Positions 61,372-64,000 of a stretch of 64,000 nt of DNA are shown piece after piece. The number at the start of each line of letters is the position of its first letter. The first letter of the stretch is position 1. Origin of the DNA: Cupriavidus alkaliphilus (GTDB lineage Bacteria > Pseudomonadota > Gammaproteobacteria > Burkholderiales > Burkholderiaceae); assembly GCF_900094595.1 (NCBI RefSeq), contig NZ_FMAD01000011.1, positions 186,001-250,000 of the forward strand. Direction: 5' to 3'. The translations under genes and the position numbers were made by a program. The notes under the pieces were generated by a model that did not search any database, was not told the DNA's origin, and saw only the letters and a program-made list of their open reading frames with translations.

Positions 61372-62163
61372 ATGATCGCCTTGCTTGCGCCATTTTTCGC
61401 CGGCCCCCTGCGCCCGTTCGGCGAGCGCCTGACCATTGCCACGCAGCCAGCGCAGCCCTCGGCCAGCGCCGCGGCACTGGACCACAGCTGGGCGGATGCC
61501 TGCCTCGCCAGCCTCGCTCAGGCGCTGGGCTGCAACGATCGGCGCGCGCTGGCGGCGGCATGGTTCCGTGACTACACGCTGGCTGTACTGCCCGGCGCGC
61601 TGGTGGCGGCAACACTGCATCGGCGCAGCCTGCCGTTCGATCATCCGGCGCTGGGATGGCAAGTCGCGGCTGATGGCCGCCTTGCCCGCCTGCTGCTGCC
61701 CGACGACGGCACGCCGGCCGCGGCGACGCTACCGCGCTTGCTGTCGCCATTGCTCGCGCGACACCTGCCGCAAGTGGTGGCGGCATTCGCCGTCGCCGCG
61801 CGCGTATCGCCGCGGCTGCTCTGGTGTACCGGTGGCGTTGCCGCCGCCGGCATCGCGCGTCAGCTGGCCGCCCATCCAGGTCTTGCGGCGGCGCAGAAGG
61901 AGGAAGTGCTGGCGTGGAGCGGCAATGCCGTGTCCGCCGACGGCTTCGGCAATCCGTTCCACGGCGCCTTCCGTCCGGGCGCGGAGCCCTGGCTGCCCGG
62001 CGTGGCGGCGGTGCGGCGCATCTGCTGCCTGAACCACCGCCTGCCCGGCGAAGGGTATTGCGGCACGTGCCCGCTGGTGGCGGATGCGCGGGCACGCGCG
62101 CGGCTCAGCGGCGCGCAGACGGCTCCCGCCCGCGCCACTGCCGCCACAGCCACGCCACGGTGA
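61372..62163 (+). CDS. FhuF-like siderophore-iron reductase (2Fe-2S)
   Basis: Encodes 263 residues. The C-terminal cysteine motif is C218-C219-x10-C230-x2-C233, diagnostic of FhuF proteins. The upstream WCTGG-like block (LLWCTGGVAAAG) is weaker. FhuF reduces hydroxamate-bound ferric iron in the cytoplasm, which fits the hydroxamate genes here. The 3' end overlaps the convergent small membrane gene by 59 nt. Confidence 0.88.
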   Translation: MIALLAPFFAGPLRPFGERLTIATQPAQPSASAAALDHSWADACLASLAQALGCNDRRALAAAWFRDYTLAVLPGALVAATLHRRSLPFDHPALGWQVAADGRLARLLLPDDGTPAAATLPRLLSPLLARHLPQVVAAFAVAARVSPRLLWCTGGVAAAGIARQLAAHPGLAAAQKEEVLAWSGNAVSADGFGNPFHGAFRPGAEPWLPGVAAVRRICCLNHRLPGEGYCGTCPLVADARARARLSGAQTAPARATAATATPR

Positions 62164-62299
62164 CCGCAACCGGCACGCCCAGCCCGACCCAGCACAGCGC
62201 ATCCCACGCGCCGTCGCCAAAAATGCCGGCCGCGAGCCCACCCAGCGACAGCGCGCCCAGCAGCACCGGCATCGGCCAGGTATCGTCGATCAGCTTCAT
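62105..62299 (-). CDS. Small two-helix membrane protein after the PepSY gene
   Basis: Encodes 64 residues: MKLIDDTWPMPVLLGAL at the start, two hydrophobic helices and a basic C-terminal tail. Its ATG overlaps the stop of the PepSY gene (ATGA), the best evidence that it is real. Function unknown; such small proteins often follow PepSY-associated reductases in siderophore loci. Confidence 0.7.
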   Translation of the reverse strand: MKLIDDTWPMPVLLGALSLGGLAAGIFGDGAWDALCWVGLGVPVAVTVAWLWRQWRGREPSARR

Positions 62300-63456
62300 G
62301 CCTGGTCTCCCGACAGTTGCGGCGGCAGCGGTGCGCGTGTCTCCTCGCGGCTGCGGCGCGGCCGCTTGAGCCAGAAGATCAGCCCGGTCACGGTGGCCCC
62401 CGCCGTGATCACGGTCAGCAGCGCCCACAGGATCTGCAGCGGCCTGCCGGCGTAGTCGCCAAAATGGAACGGCGCCGACAGCAGCAGCACCTGCAGATAC
62501 CACGGCATGCCGCGCACCGCGGCGACGCTGCCGTCGCCGGCATCGACCAGCACGATCGCATAGACCCGCTTCTGCAGCTCGGTATGGCCGCGCAGCACCA
62601 CGCCGTAGTGGCGGCCGGTGGAGAACTCGGTGCCGGGGTAGAACACGAAGGCCGGATCCTTGCCCGGCACGGCCTGGTGGGCGGCTTCCAGCGCGCGGTC
62701 GACCGGCACCAGCCTGGGCGGCGTCGGGCCGGGCAGGGTGGCGATCAGGTGCTGCAGCTCGGTCTTCTGCCACAGCCCGATGATCAGCGGCGAGAACGAC
62801 AGGAAGGTGCCGGTCAGCCCGACCACCAGCGCCCACACCATCACCACGATGCCGAACAGGTTGTGCAGGTCGGCCTGCACCACGCGCACCGGCTTGCCGA
62901 AACGCACCAGCCCGAAGGCCAGCTTGCGCATGAAGGGCCCGTATAGCACCAGGCCGCTGACCAGGCTGAGCGCGAACAGCACGCCGATAAAGCCGATGAA
63001 GAACTGCCCGGGCAGGCCCAGGAACAGGTTCAGGTGCAGCTTGAGGATAAAGCCGCTGACGGTCTCGCCGGCCGGGCCGGGCTTGCGCGGCGCGCCGGTG
63101 GCGGCATCGAACTGCACCGTGGTGCCGTGGCGCAGCTTGGGCTCGCCGGGCGGGCCGACGCGCACGCCGACGGCATCGGCGTCATCCTCGGCGAAGGCGA
63201 TCGACTTCGGCGCCTGGCCCGCATGGGCGGCGCGCGCCGCGTCGACCATGCCCTGCAGCGGCGGGCGCTGCGCCGGCACCGGCAGGGTGCGTTCGGCGGA
63301 CACCAGGCCGTGGTGTTCCTGGCCGGCGAGCGCGTCGATGTCCTCATGGAAGATCAGCAACAGTCCGGTGAGGCAAAGCACCAGCAGGTTCAGGGTGCAG
63401 AGCAGGCTGGTCCAGCGGTGGATCGCGTACCAGAAGCGTAGCGTGGGGGCTTTCAT
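62296..63456 (-). CDS. PepSY-associated TM-helix protein (putative siderophore reductase)
   Basis: Encodes 386 residues with four membrane helices. The N-terminal WYAIHRWTSLLCTLNLLVLCLTGLLLIFHEDID and the mid LHLNLFLGLPGQFFIGFIGVLF and DLHNLFGIVVMVWALVVGLTGTFLSF are PepSY-TM signatures with the conserved histidines on helices. Related proteins (PiuB, FpvG-like) reduce ferric siderophore in the periplasm using membrane electrons. AGGAG lies 9 nt before ATG 63456. Placed directly after the TonB receptor gene. Confidence 0.88.
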   Translation of the reverse strand: MKAPTLRFWYAIHRWTSLLCTLNLLVLCLTGLLLIFHEDIDALAGQEHHGLVSAERTLPVPAQRPPLQGMVDAARAAHAGQAPKSIAFAEDDADAVGVRVGPPGEPKLRHGTTVQFDAATGAPRKPGPAGETVSGFILKLHLNLFLGLPGQFFIGFIGVLFALSLVSGLVLYGPFMRKLAFGLVRFGKPVRVVQADLHNLFGIVVMVWALVVGLTGTFLSFSPLIIGLWQKTELQHLIATLPGPTPPRLVPVDRALEAAHQAVPGKDPAFVFYPGTEFSTGRHYGVVLRGHTELQKRVYAIVLVDAGDGSVAAVRGMPWYLQVLLLSAPFHFGDYAGRPLQILWALLTVITAGATVTGLIFWLKRPRRSREETRAPLPPQLSGDQA

Positions 63457-63480
63457 GTGATGGGACTCCTGCAAGGCCGC

Positions 63481-63511
63481 GGCCCCGCACCCGGGTTGCG
63501 GGTGCGGGGCC
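63481..63511. other. 12-bp perfect hairpin between receptor and PepSY genes
   Basis: GGCCCCGCACCC pairs with GGGTGCGGGGCC around seven bases. No T run in either direction. It may weaken read-through from the receptor gene into the reductase gene. Confidence 0.55.
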
Positions 63512-63552
63512 GTGCCTGCCGCCAGGGGTTGGCATGCCAGGCCATGCCCGGC

Positions 63553-64000
63553 TTACCAGCGGTACGTCACCGTGCCGATGATGGTGCGGCGGCGCCCGTA
63601 ATAGCAGTTGGTGGCGCTGTCGCATGCGGCGACGTAGGTCTTGTCGAACAGGTTGTTGACGTTCAGCCGCAGCGTGTAGTGCCGGGCAAACGAATAACTC
63701 GCGGCCAGGTCCACCAGCGTGAAGCCCGGCACCTCGGTCACGTTGGTCTGGTCGTAGGTCTTGCTGACGTAGCGCACGCCGCCACCCAGCCAGACCCCGG
63801 CGAGGAAGCCGCCAGACAGGCGGTAGTCGGCCCACAGCGAGGCCATGTGGCGCGGCACGTATTGCGGCGTCTTGCCGGCGTTGGGCGCGTTCGGGCCGGC
63901 CTTCGTGACCTCGGCGTCGGTGTACGTGTACGACGCCAGGATGTTGAAGTTGGGCGTGACCGACCACGTGCCTTCCAGCTCCACGCCGCGCGAGCGCACT
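63553..64000 (-). CDS. TonB-dependent siderophore receptor (3' part, cut by window end)
   Basis: The last 149 residues of the barrel: RGVELEGTWSVTPNFNILASYTYTDAEVT, VPRHMASLWADYRL, RLNVNNLFDKTYVAAC and the final TVTYRW. These are characteristic of FhuA/FpvA-type receptors (terminal aromatic residue, NNLFDK box). A cysteine pair in the last loop (ACDSATNCYYG) may form a disulfide. The plug domain and TonB box lie beyond the window. Confidence 0.92.
   Translation of the reverse strand, partial: VRSRGVELEGTWSVTPNFNILASYTYTDAEVTKAGPNAPNAGKTPQYVPRHMASLWADYRLSGGFLAGVWLGGGVRYVSKTYDQTNVTEVPGFTLVDLAASYSFARHYTLRLNVNNLFDKTYVAACDSATNCYYGRRRTIIGTVTYRW

Overview
This high-GC window looks like a secondary-replicon segment of a Burkholderiales betaproteobacterium, most likely Cupriavidus (C. 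taiwanensis or a close relative). That assignment is inference from gene content and codon use; no rRNA or core marker is present. I saw no tRNA, rRNA, CRISPR array, insertion sequence or replication origin.

Layout. (1) 1-3024: a CcdA-type thiol transporter on the minus strand and a two-component system (OmpR-type regulator and HAMP kinase). (2) 3794-10139: pgaABCD for the exopolysaccharide poly-N-acetylglucosamine, behind a 0.8 kb AT-rich upstream region. (3) 10250-12943: a CrtI-like FAD oxidoreductase divergent from a TetR gene, with a large palindromic operator between them, then a GNAT gene. (4) 13043-16982: an NrsF/ECF sigma pair divergent from a bufferin-type operon (bufABCD) with an ECF-like promoter. 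(5) 17025-31366: a type III secretion (T3SS) locus, sctQR leftward and sctV-S-C-D-(F)-I-J-K-L-N-O-T-U rightward. (6) 31584-37354: a LuxR regulator with an N-terminal ligand-binding-type domain, an MFS permease, a secreted SRPBCC protein, a LysR regulator and a DUF1445 protein. (7) 37537-48234: one 3,565-residue ORF. (8) 48273-53985: a Fic protein, a regulatory stretch with a candidate sRNA, an OxlT-type antiporter, an AraC regulator and a dienelactone hydrolase. (9) 54008-64000: a siderophore accessory cluster (sigma factor, PPTase, N-hydroxylase, acetyltransferase, esterase, ABC exporter, FhuF, PepSY protein, TonB receptor). No siderophore synthetase is inside the window.

The most interesting object is the giant protein at 37537-48234. 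It joins a glutamate racemase domain with both catalytic cysteines (CNT and CTHYP motifs), two DUF4392 D-glutamate-cyclase domains (one intact-looking, one eroded), two copies of a possible cysteine-peptidase-like module, a kinase-like module and a LysM-like C terminus. The gene just upstream encodes DUF1445, the domain fused to DUF4392 in mammalian D-glutamate cyclase. Together they suggest an L-Glu to D-Glu to 5-oxo-D-proline device delivered by, or linked to, the T3SS.

Two T3SS observations support a coherent, unusual system. A dyad of the form CTACGA-N4-TCGTAG followed by TGG sits next to the -35 region of sctQ, sctV, the SRPBCC gene and the giant gene, and a LuxR-type regulator lies inside the locus. 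SctU has YSTQ where the autocleavage motif NPTH normally stands, and no needle-length ruler (sctP) is found.
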